Of a DNA stretch of 64,000 nt, positions 27,106-35,834 are shown piece after piece. The notes under the pieces are model-generated. The model was not told where the DNA came from, searched no databases, and was given only the letters and a program-made list of their open reading frames with translations. This DNA comes from Selenomonadaceae bacterium. GTDB lineage: Bacteria; Bacillota; Negativicutes; Selenomonadales; Selenomonadaceae. The stretch spans positions 1 to 64,000 of the forward strand of contig JAUNIB010000002.1 in NCBI GenBank assembly GCA_030523645.1, written 5' to 3'. The stretch's first letter is position 1. Every line of letters starts with the position of its first letter. The position numbers and the translations under genes were made by a program.

Positions 27106-27564
27106 ATGAGCATTTACGGAGTAACCAAGGGTACGGAGCTGGAAAAAACCATTGATATTTTCATGAAGGCGGAAACCAACGGCTCTATGCTGTATCAGGC
27201 GCTGGCCCGGATGGTCAGAGAGCAGGGCTATGCCGATGCCGCCGACGAATTTGTAAAGATTGCCAATCAGGAGGCTATCCATTCCGGATACTTCGCCGTG
27301 CTGAACGGCAAATATACTCAGGATTTCTGGAAGCTCGTAAAAGGCATCCATAAGGCTGAAGCCGCCGCCTCTCAGTCAATCACCCCTATGATAGAGGCAC
27401 TGAAGGTAATGGGTCTCAATGAGGCCGCCAATGAGCTTTCCGTCTTTATGGATCAGGAAACACAGCACGGTATTATCACGGAGAGATTGCTGAAGAAGCA
27501 CGCACCGGAATTGCTGGAAAACGATGCAGACGATGTTTCAGTAATGTCCATGCTGACTGATTAA
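27106..27564 (+). CDS. Rubrerythrin-like ferritin-fold protein
   Basis: 152 residues from the ATG of MSIYGVTKGTELEK, after GAAGAAGAGA. The four-helix diiron pattern is visible: E in KAETNGSMLYQ, ExxH in NQEAIHSG, and ExxH in DQETQHG. The C-terminal rubredoxin domain of true rubrerythrins is absent. Such proteins reduce peroxides in anaerobes. Divergence from an OhrR-like regulator supports a peroxide-stress role. Confidence 0.8.
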   Translation: MSIYGVTKGTELEKTIDIFMKAETNGSMLYQALARMVREQGYADAADEFVKIANQEAIHSGYFAVLNGKYTQDFWKLVKGIHKAEAAASQSITPMIEALKVMGLNEAANELSVFMDQETQHGIITERLLKKHAPELLENDADDVSVMSMLTD

Positions 27565-27585
27565 ACAAACGAAAAACATAATTAT

Positions 27586-27629
27586 AAAAAATCCCCGAGG
27601 CTCATGCGGTGTGAGTCCCGGGGATTTTT
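27586..27629. terminator. Bidirectional terminator between rubrerythrin-like gene and agcS
   Basis: AAAAATCCCCG pairs with CGGGGATTTTT across a loop containing a GGCTCA/TGAGTC extension. It lies between convergent genes and has A- and T-runs on opposite sides, so it can act both ways. Confidence 0.9.
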
Positions 27630-27654
27630 GCTATGTATAGCGGTCGCCCGTTAA

Positions 27655-29091
27655 TTATTTATTTTTCCACGCTCCGGTATAGTCTGCTATACCGAAGTCC
27701 TCCGGGGTAAAGTCCGGGTCTTTTCCGGCAGCTTTCTTCGCCTCGTAGTCTTCAAGCAGCTGCTTTGCCATAGGAGCCAGAAGGACGATGGCAAAGATAT
27801 TCGAGTAAGCCATGAGCCCGTAGCCGATATCGCCCAACGCCCATATTGCATCGGCATTTACCAGCGTACCGCAGAAGGATGCCGCCACAAAGGCTGCCCT
27901 CATCATCATTGCCGCTTTCGGGCTGTCACCGGTGAGGAAGCTCATATTTGCCTCCGCCTGATAGCAGTAGCCGGTCAGAGAGGTAAAGACAAACAGAACA
28001 ATGATAATTGCCAGCAGCTGTCCGGCCCAATCGCCGTAGGTAGACATGAGCGCGTGCTGAGTCCATTTTATACCTGCTTCCATTCCGTTGATATTATTGA
28101 CAAGCAGTCCGCCCTGACCATCACTGATGTCAAAGGTGCCGGTGAGCAAGACTATCATCGCGGTGGCTGTACCGACCAGCAGTGTATCGACATATATAGA
28201 GAAGGCCTGAATAAGTCCCTGCTTGCCGGGATGTGAGCAGGCAGCTGCCGCCGAAACGATAGCACCGCAGCCCATACCGGCCTCATTGGAATAAATGCCT
28301 CGCTTTACGCCCCAGGATACCGCAGAGCCGATAATACCGGCCAGCAGCGGCTCCATGCCGACTGCCGATTTCACGATGAGCGCCAGCATCGCCGGAACCT
28401 CAGAAATGTGCAGGCCGATAATTACGACGGCCAAACCGATATATATCATGCACATGACCGGCGCCAAAATCTCTGCCAGTCGGGAGATACGCTTAATACT
28501 GCCGAAGACAACAAAGGCCAGAATGACACAGCAGACAACACCAGTAATAATCTTCTCTACACCGAAAGCCTCCTCAAAGACCGTGACGAGAGAGTTTATC
28601 TGCACACCGGGCATCAGTATGCCGGGGCCAAGAACTGCCACCACCGCAAATATTATTGCATAGGTGCGGTTATTCATTCCCTTCTCAATATAGTACGCCG
28701 GGCCGCCTACGAAAACACCGTCCTTGGTGACATTCTTGTAGGCCTGAGCAAGCGTCGCCTCAGTGAAAGCCGAGGCTGCACCGATAACGGTGATTATCCA
28801 CATCCAGAAGATAGCACCGGGGCCGCCGACATATATTGCCGTAGCTACGCCGGCAATATTTCCCATGCCTACGCGGGCGCCTACAGTAGTAGCAAAAGCC
28901 TGAAATGACGAGATGCCCTGCTCTGTTCCCTTGTCACTGAACAGCAGCCGCACCATCTCTGACAGCAGGCGTACCTGAGGGAAATTCAGCTTCACAGACA
29001 GGTAAAAGCCGACTCCGAGACAGAGACAGACCAGAAACATACTCCAGATGATATCATCCAGCTTAACGACCATTGAAGAAAACGATTCCAT
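27655..29091 (-). CDS. Alanine/glycine:cation symporter (AgcS family)
   Basis: 478-residue, about 11-helix inner-membrane transporter importing alanine or glycine with sodium. Family signatures: FATTVGARVGMGNIAGVATA near the N-terminus, GVKRGIYSNEAGMGCGAIVS in the middle, and TSLTGYCYQAEANMSFL. The region around the first helices and the length are typical. It appears to be a single-gene unit. The exact amino acid and ion cannot be told from sequence. Confidence 0.93.
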   Translation of the reverse strand: MESFSSMVVKLDDIIWSMFLVCLCLGVGFYLSVKLNFPQVRLLSEMVRLLFSDKGTEQGISSFQAFATTVGARVGMGNIAGVATAIYVGGPGAIFWMWIITVIGAASAFTEATLAQAYKNVTKDGVFVGGPAYYIEKGMNNRTYAIIFAVVAVLGPGILMPGVQINSLVTVFEEAFGVEKIITGVVCCVILAFVVFGSIKRISRLAEILAPVMCMIYIGLAVVIIGLHISEVPAMLALIVKSAVGMEPLLAGIIGSAVSWGVKRGIYSNEAGMGCGAIVSAAAACSHPGKQGLIQAFSIYVDTLLVGTATAMIVLLTGTFDISDGQGGLLVNNINGMEAGIKWTQHALMSTYGDWAGQLLAIIIVLFVFTSLTGYCYQAEANMSFLTGDSPKAAMMMRAAFVAASFCGTLVNADAIWALGDIGYGLMAYSNIFAIVLLAPMAKQLLEDYEAKKAAGKDPDFTPEDFGIADYTGAWKNK

Positions 29092-29120
29092 AAAAACTAC
29101 TCAAACTTTCCTAAAAAAAT

Positions 29121-29158
29121 AAAAACAGCCAAAGTGTCATAGTGGCATTTTGGCTGTT
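29121..29158 (-). terminator. Terminator downstream of hpt
   Basis: On the minus strand AACAGCCAAA and TTTGGCTGTT form a 10-bp stem followed by TTTTTATTT. It ends the tilS-hpt unit. Confidence 0.85.
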
Positions 29159-29176
29159 GATATGCGAACAAACTAC

Positions 29177-29713
29177 TCACGCATAGACTTCATGCTTCAG
29201 GATACCAACTTCAGGTAAGTTGCGGTATCTCTCTGCATAGTCCAGACCATAGCCGACAATAAAGGCATCGGGGATTTCCCAGCCAAGATAGTCGATTTGA
29301 ACCTCGACCTCACGCCGGGAAGGCTTGGAGAAAAGCGCACAGAGCTTCACAGAAGCCGCGCCGCGTTTTTTCAGATTGCTCAGCAGCGCCGACATCGTAT
29401 TGCCGCTGTCGATGATATCCTCCACCACGATTACATGGCGGCCGGTGATATCTACATCCAGGTCTTTCTTTATCTTCACATTGCCGGAGCTTACTGCGCC
29501 GGAGCCGTAGCTGGATACCCGCATGAAATCTGTCTCGATAGGAATCCTTACCTGACGGATGAGGTCGGAGTAAAATACCATAGCACCATTCAGGATACCG
29601 ACCATCAGAGGATTCTTATCGCGATATTCCTCGGTGATGACAGCACCAAGTTCAGCAACCTTTGCTTTCAAAGTTGCTTCGTCAAACATTATGCGTTCCA
29701 AGTCATTATACAT
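29177..29713 (-). CDS. hpt: Hypoxanthine phosphoribosyltransferase
   Basis: Purine-salvage enzyme making IMP/GMP from hypoxanthine or guanine and PRPP. 178 residues. The PRPP-binding motif HVIVVEDIIDSGNTMSAL and catalytic-loop region VSSYGSG are present, with the C-terminal DAFIVGYGLDYAERYRNLPE. It follows tilS after 14 bases, the widespread tilS-hpt pair of Bacillota. Confidence 0.96.
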   Translation of the reverse strand: MYNDLERIMFDEATLKAKVAELGAVITEEYRDKNPLMVGILNGAMVFYSDLIRQVRIPIETDFMRVSSYGSGAVSSGNVKIKKDLDVDITGRHVIVVEDIIDSGNTMSALLSNLKKRGAASVKLCALFSKPSRREVEVQIDYLGWEIPDAFIVGYGLDYAERYRNLPEVGILKHEVYA

Positions 29714-29727
29714 TGCTCTGACCTCCG

Positions 29728-31221
29728 TTACTCAACTGTAACTCGAATAATATTCGTCGTGTTTTTGTCAATCATTGCATAGCCGCTTCTGATGAAGCCT
29801 GCCAGCCACAGGATGTTTCCGTCGCTGTCGGTCAGGATGGGAACTGTGTCCCTGACCTCCCTTGGCACTTTCCTGTCAATAAAGTAATCCTTGACTTTTT
29901 TCCGACCGGAGCCGCTGCCGGAAAGGAGATATGCATCCCCCGGCCGCCGGCACCTGACAATAAGCGGCAGCTTCACCTTATCTGCATCAATAACAGCCGC
30001 CGATTCGTCATCAGCTCCAAGATGATTTGCTGCTTCATCTGCCGCTTTTGTATACACAGCTGTTATAATTCTACCACAAAATTCCGCTTTTGTACTATCT
30101 CCATTGCCGTTAAGAGAGATTTTTTTCTCTTCTCCCCCATTATTTTGTGATTTAACGGGAAGTGTTCTGGCAAAAATTGCCCGATCGTATTCCAGCCGCA
30201 GGATTGCTCCCGGCAGGCTCAGCTGCTGTCCGCTGTCGCCTGTGCAGATGAGGCGGCGTACTGCCTCTATATCGTTGTATGAGCAATTTTCCAGCCCGGG
30301 CAGTTTCCTTATAAGAGCCTGCTGTACAGCTTTTGGACAGACGGAGAATGCCGGTCGGTCAATGGTATTATCCTGCATTATCCCGGCCGCTTTTTCATCA
30401 GTCAGAGCAGAAACACAGTCTGACATATCGGCCGCAATTTCCGCCAGATGGCAGAGCGCCGCGTTTATCTCCGGATTGTACCGCTCTCGCAGGAGCGGCA
30501 GCAGCTCAAGCCGCAGACTGTTTCGTCTTGCTTCATCCGGCTCGTCATTGGTGGCATCACGGCGCGGCTCCAGTCCCCGCAGCACACAATATTCCTCTAT
30601 CTCCTGCCGAGACACAGCCAGCAGCGGACGAATCAGACGGCAATGCACAGGCAGAATGCTTCCGCCCCCCTGTGCCGGTTCAAGCCATTCTGTCATCAGC
30701 CGGCTTGGCCGCATGGCCGCCAGCCCGTTTACTCCCGTCCCCCGCAATATACGCATCAATACGGTCTCAGCCTGGTCGTCGCCGTGATGACCGACTGCCA
30801 GGAAAACCTCACGGGTATCCCAGCGGGTTATCAGTGGCTTGATAGCGGAGAAGCATTCCGTAGCCACCTTCCGCAGAAAGGCATACCGCAGCTCCCGGGC
30901 CGCCGTCTCCATCGAAAGACCCTTCTCCGCCGCATAAGCGGGTACATCTCCGTGACCTATACGGCAGGGAATTCCCCGGGACACGCAGAAGTCATGGACG
31001 AAGGCAGCATCCGCACGGGATTCTTCTCCCCGAATACCATGCTCAAAGTGCGCCGCCGTTATCGCCAGCTGCCGTTTCTCCTGCTGAGAAAGCAGCCAGT
31101 CAAGCAAGGCCAGAGAGTCGGGGCCGCCGGAGCAGGCAACGACCACCGCTGCTCCCGAAGGGAGCAACTCATTGTCATCAACAAATTTATTCAGTTTTCT
31201 ATTGAATGACAGTGTATGCAT
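29728..31221 (-). CDS. tilS: tRNA(Ile)-lysidine synthase
   Basis: Adds lysine to C34 of tRNA-Ile(CAU) so that it reads AUA. The PP-loop SGGPDS sits at residues 31-36 (VVACSGGPDSLALLDWLL), then ITAAHFEHGIRG, AVGHHGDDQAETVLMRILRG and RPLLAVSRQEIEEYC. The C-terminal TilS domain includes KVKDYFIDRKVPREVRDTVP. The start at 31221 follows GGAGGGG; an upstream in-frame codon lies within the repeat. About 497 residues. Confidence 0.95.
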   Translation of the reverse strand: MHTLSFNRKLNKFVDDNELLPSGAAVVVACSGGPDSLALLDWLLSQQEKRQLAITAAHFEHGIRGEESRADAAFVHDFCVSRGIPCRIGHGDVPAYAAEKGLSMETAARELRYAFLRKVATECFSAIKPLITRWDTREVFLAVGHHGDDQAETVLMRILRGTGVNGLAAMRPSRLMTEWLEPAQGGGSILPVHCRLIRPLLAVSRQEIEEYCVLRGLEPRRDATNDEPDEARRNSLRLELLPLLRERYNPEINAALCHLAEIAADMSDCVSALTDEKAAGIMQDNTIDRPAFSVCPKAVQQALIRKLPGLENCSYNDIEAVRRLICTGDSGQQLSLPGAILRLEYDRAIFARTLPVKSQNNGGEEKKISLNGNGDSTKAEFCGRIITAVYTKAADEAANHLGADDESAAVIDADKVKLPLIVRCRRPGDAYLLSGSGSGRKKVKDYFIDRKVPREVRDTVPILTDSDGNILWLAGFIRSGYAMIDKNTTNIIRVTVE

Positions 31222-31440
31222 ATACCCCTCCGGCACTTCGTGCCACCCCCCTAGATGGGAGGCAATTATATCGATTACCGGTCACCTCATCCGTCAGCCT
31301 TCGGCTGCCACCTTCTACAAACACACTAAGTTCATCCATCGCTACGCTTGGATATCACTAAGTAGTTTGCATGGCTCGCACTAAATTCGCAAGCTCATTA
31401 AGTGCTCATGCACACCCAAAGGGGAAGGTTATTAGACCGG
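31219..31440. repeat. Dispersed intergenic repeat, copy B (with an internal insertion)
   Basis: CCCCTCCGGCACTTCGTGCC and CCCCCCTAGATGGGAGG repeat the two-hairpin design of copy A. A second unit begins CACCTCATCCGTCAGCCTTC and GGCTGCCACCTTC, is interrupted near 31315 by about 100 bases holding several CACTAAGT-like repeats, and resumes as CCAAAGGGGAAGGTTATTA near 31420. The 5' end overlaps the ribosome binding site of tilS. Confidence 0.55.
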
Positions 31441-31458
31441 TTATCGGTTACTCCAACA

Positions 31459-31501
31459 TAAAAAGCGTGTCCTGCCGAAGAAGGTCGGAACAGGACACGC
31501 T
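31459..31501 (-). terminator. Terminator downstream of the S1-domain gene
   Basis: On the minus strand AGCGTGTCCTG and CAGGACACGCT pair around a loop that itself folds (TTCCGACC/GGCAGG region), followed by five T. Confidence 0.88.
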
Positions 31502-31515
31502 ATTCACTTCACTAA

Positions 31516-32055
31516 TCAGTCGCCACGGCGAGAGCCACGACCACCGCGCTTGGAATCAGTCTTGCGCTTCAGATCTGTGAGACGCTCATCGCTGTCCTTC
31601 AGGAACTTCGACAGCTTGTCCTCAAAGGACATAGGACCGCTGCTGAAGCGCCCGCCGCCGGGACGAGAGAAACCGCCGCCCATAGGCGGACGAGACGGAC
31701 GGGGAGGCATAGGGCCAGCCGGACGGGGCGGACGATTCTGCCTGTCTGCGAAGGAGCCGCCCTGACCACCGTTCTGGGGGCGTTCTCCACGAGGAGCAGC
31801 TGCTGCCTGAGCAGCCTTATTCTCCGGTACCTGCTTGACGGACAAGCCGATGCGGCCGTTCTCATTAATAGCCAGTACCTTAACCTTAATCTTCTGTCCC
31901 TGCTTAAGGAAATCGTTTACATCATTGACATAAACATCCGCTACCTCCGAAATATGAACCAGACCGGTCTTATTCTCGGGAAGCTCAATAAATGCACCGA
32001 ACTTCGTGATACCACTAACGGTTCCTTCCAAAATACTGCCAACTTCAATGGACAA
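31516..32055 (-). CDS. S1 RNA-binding domain protein (YabR/YugI-like)
   Basis: About 180 residues. The S1 domain (SIEVGSILEGTVSGITKFGA, TGLVHISEVADVYVNDV, KVKVLAINENGRIGLSVKQV) occupies the first 75 residues. A disordered Pro/Gly/Arg-rich segment follows, then a short helix (FEDKLSKFLKDSDERLTDLK) and an RGG-like basic tail. TTG is the likely start: GGGAGGA is nine bases before it, whereas the ATG at 32073 overlaps that site. It lies directly after divIC, as yabR does in Bacillus. Probable ribosome or RNA association. Confidence 0.85.
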   Translation of the reverse strand: MSIEVGSILEGTVSGITKFGAFIELPENKTGLVHISEVADVYVNDVNDFLKQGQKIKVKVLAINENGRIGLSVKQVPENKAAQAAAAPRGERPQNGGQGGSFADRQNRPPRPAGPMPPRPSRPPMGGGFSRPGGGRFSSGPMSFEDKLSKFLKDSDERLTDLKRKTDSKRGGRGSRRGD

Positions 32056-32102
32056 AATGCTGCTTCCTCCCATAATGAATTTCAAGCTCTTTCAGAGCAA
32101 AA

Positions 32103-32417
32103 TTATCTGCTGCCGTGGGGCAAAATATAAGGCATCTCACCGGAGCGAACCATATTAAGCTGCTCACGGGCTACCTTCTCAACTCTCCGAAGATCCTCAA
32201 GACCTGCCTTCTCTTCCCGAAGGCCTTCATTTATCTTCTGCGCTGCGGCAAGGCACTGCTCTGCCGCCTGATACTTTTCATTGACACCGTTCAGATATAC
32301 CTGCTGATTGTAGAAGCAGTAGCCAAAATAAACAAAAACTACGCCAACCAAAGCATAAAACCAGCCGGACCCCCGACGACTGCCACGGGAGCCTCTGGAA
32401 CTATCTCTCCGTGCCAT
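32103..32417 (-). CDS. Septum formation initiator DivIC/FtsB
   Basis: 104 residues: a basic Ser/Arg N-terminus, one transmembrane helix (WFYALVGVVFVYFGYCF), then an extracytoplasmic coiled coil (YQAAEQCLAAAQKINEGLRE) and the closing region VEKVAREQLNMVRSGEMPYI. This is the bitopic DivIC/FtsB layout that bridges division proteins. The neighbouring S1 gene downstream supports DivIC, as in Bacillus divIC-yabR. Confidence 0.85.
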   Translation of the reverse strand: MARRDSSRGSRGSRRGSGWFYALVGVVFVYFGYCFYNQQVYLNGVNEKYQAAEQCLAAAQKINEGLREEKAGLEDLRRVEKVAREQLNMVRSGEMPYILPHGSR

Positions 32418-32560
32418 ACTTTCCCCTGCCTTTAACGGTATGTATAACCATAAATATTATTCTCAAAAAGATTAACTTTCAATACATTCCAATGATACAG
32501 AGAATACTGCAAAAAAGCAAGAAAAAAATTTAGAAATTCATGACAAATTTGCAGCTTTTA

Positions 32561-33367
32561 TTACTTTCTCTCTGCCAGGGAAATAGGTGACAGGACGCTT
32601 ATTCCGTTGGAGTTTACAAAGACATCGGCCTTTACTCCGAAAACCTCCGCCAGCAGGTCAACTGTCAGGATTTCTCCCGGTGTCCCCTGCCGATAGATTC
32701 CGTGGTCTTTTATGACCACTATTTCATCGGCGTACTGGAGGGCATGGTTGATATCATGGAGAACCATGATTATGGTCATCTTCTCATTGCGGTTCAGCTC
32801 CTCAATGATATTCATGACCTCAAGCTGATGACCGATATCGAGATACGTGGTGGGCTCGTCCAGCAGAAGTATTTCCGGCTCCTGCGCCAGTGCCATAGCG
32901 ATAAACGCTCTCTGACGCTCGCCGCCGGAGAGGGTCATTACCCGCTGACCGGTGTATCCGTTCAGGTGAGTCTTGGCCAGTGCCTGCTCTACCGCTTCTC
33001 TGTCCCGCTTCGGGTCTCCGGCCGTCATTATCCCGCGGTAGGGAAACCGTCCGTAGTCTACCAGCTCGCTGACTGTAACATCCGCCGGCACAGTCATGCC
33101 CTGCGGCAATATGGCCAGCCGCCTGGCGAATGCCTTCCGCCCCAGCTTCTTTGTATCTTCATCCCCCAGCAGCACCTTACCGTCATAGCGGTGATTCAGT
33201 CCTGCCAGTGCCTTCAGCAGGGTGGACTTACCGGCACCGTTCGGCCCGATTATAGCCGTCCGCTTTCCGGGGGTGAAGCTGATATTCACATCGGAAAGGA
33301 TTACCTTTTCTTCTATCTTTACCGTCAGATTTTTTGCTGACAAAGCAGTCTGATTCATATTGCTCAT
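32561..33367 (-). CDS. ABC transporter ATP-binding protein (iron-siderophore/heme/cobalamin type)
   Basis: About 268 residues. Walker A IGPNGAGKSTLLKALAG, signature LSGGERQRAFIAMALAQEP, Walker B ILLLDEPTTYLDIGHQ and the switch His in VLHDINHAL. It belongs to the FecE/BtuD/FhuC group. The ATG overlaps the permease stop as TGATG. It powers the FecCD-type permease encoded upstream. Confidence 0.93.
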   Translation of the reverse strand: MSNMNQTALSAKNLTVKIEEKVILSDVNISFTPGKRTAIIGPNGAGKSTLLKALAGLNHRYDGKVLLGDEDTKKLGRKAFARRLAILPQGMTVPADVTVSELVDYGRFPYRGIMTAGDPKRDREAVEQALAKTHLNGYTGQRVMTLSGGERQRAFIAMALAQEPEILLLDEPTTYLDIGHQLEVMNIIEELNRNEKMTIIMVLHDINHALQYADEIVVIKDHGIYRQGTPGEILTVDLLAEVFGVKADVFVNSNGISVLSPISLAERK

Positions 33368-34404
33368 CACAGCTCCCTCCTAAGCAAAAAGAGGAAGAAC
33401 GGGGCGCCAAAAACCGCCATAAGTATACCTACCGGAAGCTCTGTGGGAGCGAAGGCCGTCCGGGCAAAGGTGTCGGACAGCATAACGGTCGCCGCTCCTA
33501 AGAGCGCCGCTCCCGGCAGCAGATAGCGGTAGTCGGAGCCTATCATCAGCCGCACCGCATGAGGAACGATAAGCCCGACGAAGCCAAGGAGTCCCACGAC
33601 AGAAACAGCACTGGCTGCCAGCAGAGCCGCCAAGGCCGTCATCACGATACGGGTAACCTCGACATTCAGACCGAGTCCCTTGGCCATCTCATCTCCCAGC
33701 TGGAGAATGTTCAGATGTTTTGCTCCAAGCAAGGCAAGGATTACACCGGCAATGGTGTAAGGATAGATTATCCCCACATGGGGCCAGCTTCTGGTGGCCA
33801 GACCGCCTACCATCCACATGAGAGCGCCGTGTACCTTATCGCTGTTGAATATCATAACCGCAGAGATACCGGCTCCAAGGAAGGCCGATACGGCAACACC
33901 GGCCAGGATTATCCGCACCGGACGGATACCGTTCTTCCAGGCCAGCAGATAAATGACGCAGGCTGCGCCCATAGCTCCAAGAAAGGCTGCCGGAGTGACA
34001 AGGTATTCCAGCGCCGGGAACGCCAGCATGAGAAGGACAGCTGCCAGACCGGCACCGGAGGAAATACCGATGATATGCGGGTCAGCCAGCGGATTTTTCA
34101 TTATTGCCTGAAGTATGGCCCCGGACAGAGCCAGATTGATACCTACTAGCGCCGCTACGATAGTTCTCGGCAGGCGGATATTCATTATTATCTGCTGATG
34201 AGTACCTGCCCCATCCCCAAAGATAGCCGCGTATATCTCACCGGTAGTAATCGGCACAGAGCCAAGCTCAACAGATACAATGAAGCCTGCCGCGACCAGT
34301 ATCGAAAAAAGGAGCAGGAAACCCAGCCGACGCACATTTGATGCGTTGGCTGTCCCCTGCTCTTCTTTTGTACTCATTGCATTGTTTTTTTCTTCGGCCG
34401 CCAT
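33367..34404 (-). CDS. FecCD-family ABC permease
   Basis: 345 residues with about nine to ten transmembrane helices. Family motifs: LPRTIVAALVGINLALSGAI, LADPHIIGISSGAGLAAV, LLGFVGLIVPHAVRLMIG, LPVGILMAVFGAPFFLFLL. The cytoplasmic Gly-rich coupling region (GDEMAKGLGLNVE) is present. Its ATG overlaps the binding-protein stop as TAATG. It forms a homodimeric channel for a siderophore, heme or corrinoid. Confidence 0.94.
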   Translation of the reverse strand: MAAEEKNNAMSTKEEQGTANASNVRRLGFLLLFSILVAAGFIVSVELGSVPITTGEIYAAIFGDGAGTHQQIIMNIRLPRTIVAALVGINLALSGAILQAIMKNPLADPHIIGISSGAGLAAVLLMLAFPALEYLVTPAAFLGAMGAACVIYLLAWKNGIRPVRIILAGVAVSAFLGAGISAVMIFNSDKVHGALMWMVGGLATRSWPHVGIIYPYTIAGVILALLGAKHLNILQLGDEMAKGLGLNVEVTRIVMTALAALLAASAVSVVGLLGFVGLIVPHAVRLMIGSDYRYLLPGAALLGAATVMLSDTFARTAFAPTELPVGILMAVFGAPFFLFLLRREL

Positions 34405-35405
34405 TATTTTACTGCCTCCGGATAGATAAGCTTTGCCATTTCTTCAAAGGCCTCCGGGAAATGTACCCCCGGGCTCAGGAGAAAATAATTCTGGGACAGA
34501 TAGTAGAGCTTGCCGTTCTTTACTGCCGGTATTGTCTGCCAGGCCGGACTGTCGGCAATGGTCTTCTCCATGCTCCGCTTGATGTCCTCGATTTTTCCCA
34601 TGCTCGTTACAAAGATTATCTCCGGATTCTGCTCTACCAGTGTTTCTATACTGTACGGTGCCGCATCGGGATTACCCTCGATGGCGTTCATTCCCTGTGC
34701 CACATTCACGAAGCCAAGCCGCTTGGCTACTGACCCGGCGATACTGGTATCAAGCTGAACACTGAGACCCTGACCGGTGCTGTGAAGTATTGCCACCCGC
34801 TTGTTATCCTGCGGTACGCCGGCTATAATCTTCTCAATCTTTTCATCCAGCGTCTTGATATACTTTTCTCCGGTCTCCTTGTTGCCGGTAATCTGGGCAA
34901 ACACTCCGATTTCCCGCTTTACGCTGTCGTAGTTTTTCATGTCCAGCACAACGGCAGGAATTTTATTCATATCGAGAGTCGTCAGCAGCTTCTCATTCAT
35001 TCCCTTATTGATGATTACCAAATCGGGAGAACAGGAAATGAGCTTCTCCACATCTATGTTGTAGACGCGGCCGATGCTTGTCTTGTCCTTGGCAAAATCC
35101 GGCATATTCGTCCGTGAATCGGGACGGCCTACCACATCGCCGCCGACAGCATGCAGCGGCTCCAGGAAGGAGGCCGAGGTCACTACGATACGCTCCGGCT
35201 TCTTGGTCAGGCGCACCTCTCGACCCATATCATCGGTAATAACGGCAAAATAATTCTCTGCCCCGGCTGTCCCATGCTCCTTATGGTTGCTCTGGGTTAC
35301 CGCCGCCTTGCTGCCTCCTGCCGGCGCCGCCTTCTCACCGCAGCCGCCCAACAGAAGTCCAAGAGACAGAATTGCGGACACAGCCGCCATCTTCTTATTG
35401 CTCAT
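34404..35405 (-). CDS. Periplasmic/cell-surface substrate-binding lipoprotein of the FecCD-type importer
   Basis: 333 residues. Signal peptide with lipobox LLLGGCGEK makes it a lipoprotein. The mature part is a cluster A-II/BtuF-FhuD-like binding protein: RIVVTSASFLEPLHAVGG, SPDLVIINKGMNEKLL, ILHSTGQGLSVQL, QNPEIIFVTS, and SPAWQTIPAVKNGKLYYL. The second of two adjacent ATGs is better placed after GGAGG. A terminator-like hairpin ends just 11 bases upstream. The ligand (siderophore, heme or B12) cannot be decided. Confidence 0.92.
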   Translation of the reverse strand: MSNKKMAAVSAILSLGLLLGGCGEKAAPAGGSKAAVTQSNHKEHGTAGAENYFAVITDDMGREVRLTKKPERIVVTSASFLEPLHAVGGDVVGRPDSRTNMPDFAKDKTSIGRVYNIDVEKLISCSPDLVIINKGMNEKLLTTLDMNKIPAVVLDMKNYDSVKREIGVFAQITGNKETGEKYIKTLDEKIEKIIAGVPQDNKRVAILHSTGQGLSVQLDTSIAGSVAKRLGFVNVAQGMNAIEGNPDAAPYSIETLVEQNPEIIFVTSMGKIEDIKRSMEKTIADSPAWQTIPAVKNGKLYYLSQNYFLLSPGVHFPEAFEEMAKLIYPEAVK

Positions 35406-35418
35406 CATAAGCCTCCAT

Positions 35419-35456
35419 AAAAAACTCCCTGCCGCAATAACGCCACGACAGGGAGC
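35419..35456 (-). terminator. Terminator directly before the binding-protein gene
   Basis: On the minus strand CTCCCTGTCG and CGGCAGGGAG pair across a short loop and are followed by six T, then ATGGAGGCTT and the binding-protein ATG. It may end the small membrane-protein gene at 35469, but its position at the ribosome binding site also suits attenuation of the importer operon. Confidence 0.85.
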
Positions 35457-35468
35457 CTTTCTGCTAAG

Positions 35469-35756
35469 TCAGATCTTAAAGCAAAGAATCGTGACCAACA
35501 CCCAGCTGGTGATAAGTCCGATTGAAATCAGATAGCCTTCCTTGGTAATCGGGCGGCCGAAGTTGGTATTTTCACCCATAAAGCCGCGGCGATTGAGGAG
35601 CGCATATTTCTGCACGCGCTTCTTAAACCATTTCTTTTTCTTATCTTCACCGATGATAGTTCCAACTATCTGCGCGATAGCAATACTGGAACCAAAGCTG
35701 CAAAGAGTCCGAACAGTGATTTCGGCATCTGATAATCCGCCAAAGAGCCAATCCAA
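35469..35756 (-). CDS. Small hypothetical membrane protein
   Basis: 95 residues. Hydrophobic segments near 20-36 (SSIAIAQIVGTIIG) and at the C-terminus (YLISIGLITSWVLVTILCF) flank a basic middle (KKKKWFKKRVQKY). Predicted two-pass membrane protein; no family recognised. The next gene on the same strand upstream is prfC, about 78 bases away. Confidence 0.6.
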   Translation of the reverse strand: MDWLFGGLSDAEITVRTLCSFGSSIAIAQIVGTIIGEDKKKKWFKKRVQKYALLNRRGFMGENTNFGRPITKEGYLISIGLITSWVLVTILCFKI

Positions 35757-35834
35757 ACCAAAAACCTCCCGGTGGTTATACCATAATCATATTATAACCC
35801 AATTATTAAATAAACTCAATAAATGATTTTTCAA

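Noticed and set aside
35409-35468. Cobalamin riboswitch for the FecCD-type importer
   Set aside because: The 60-base gap holds only the terminator hairpin; no B12-box is seen.
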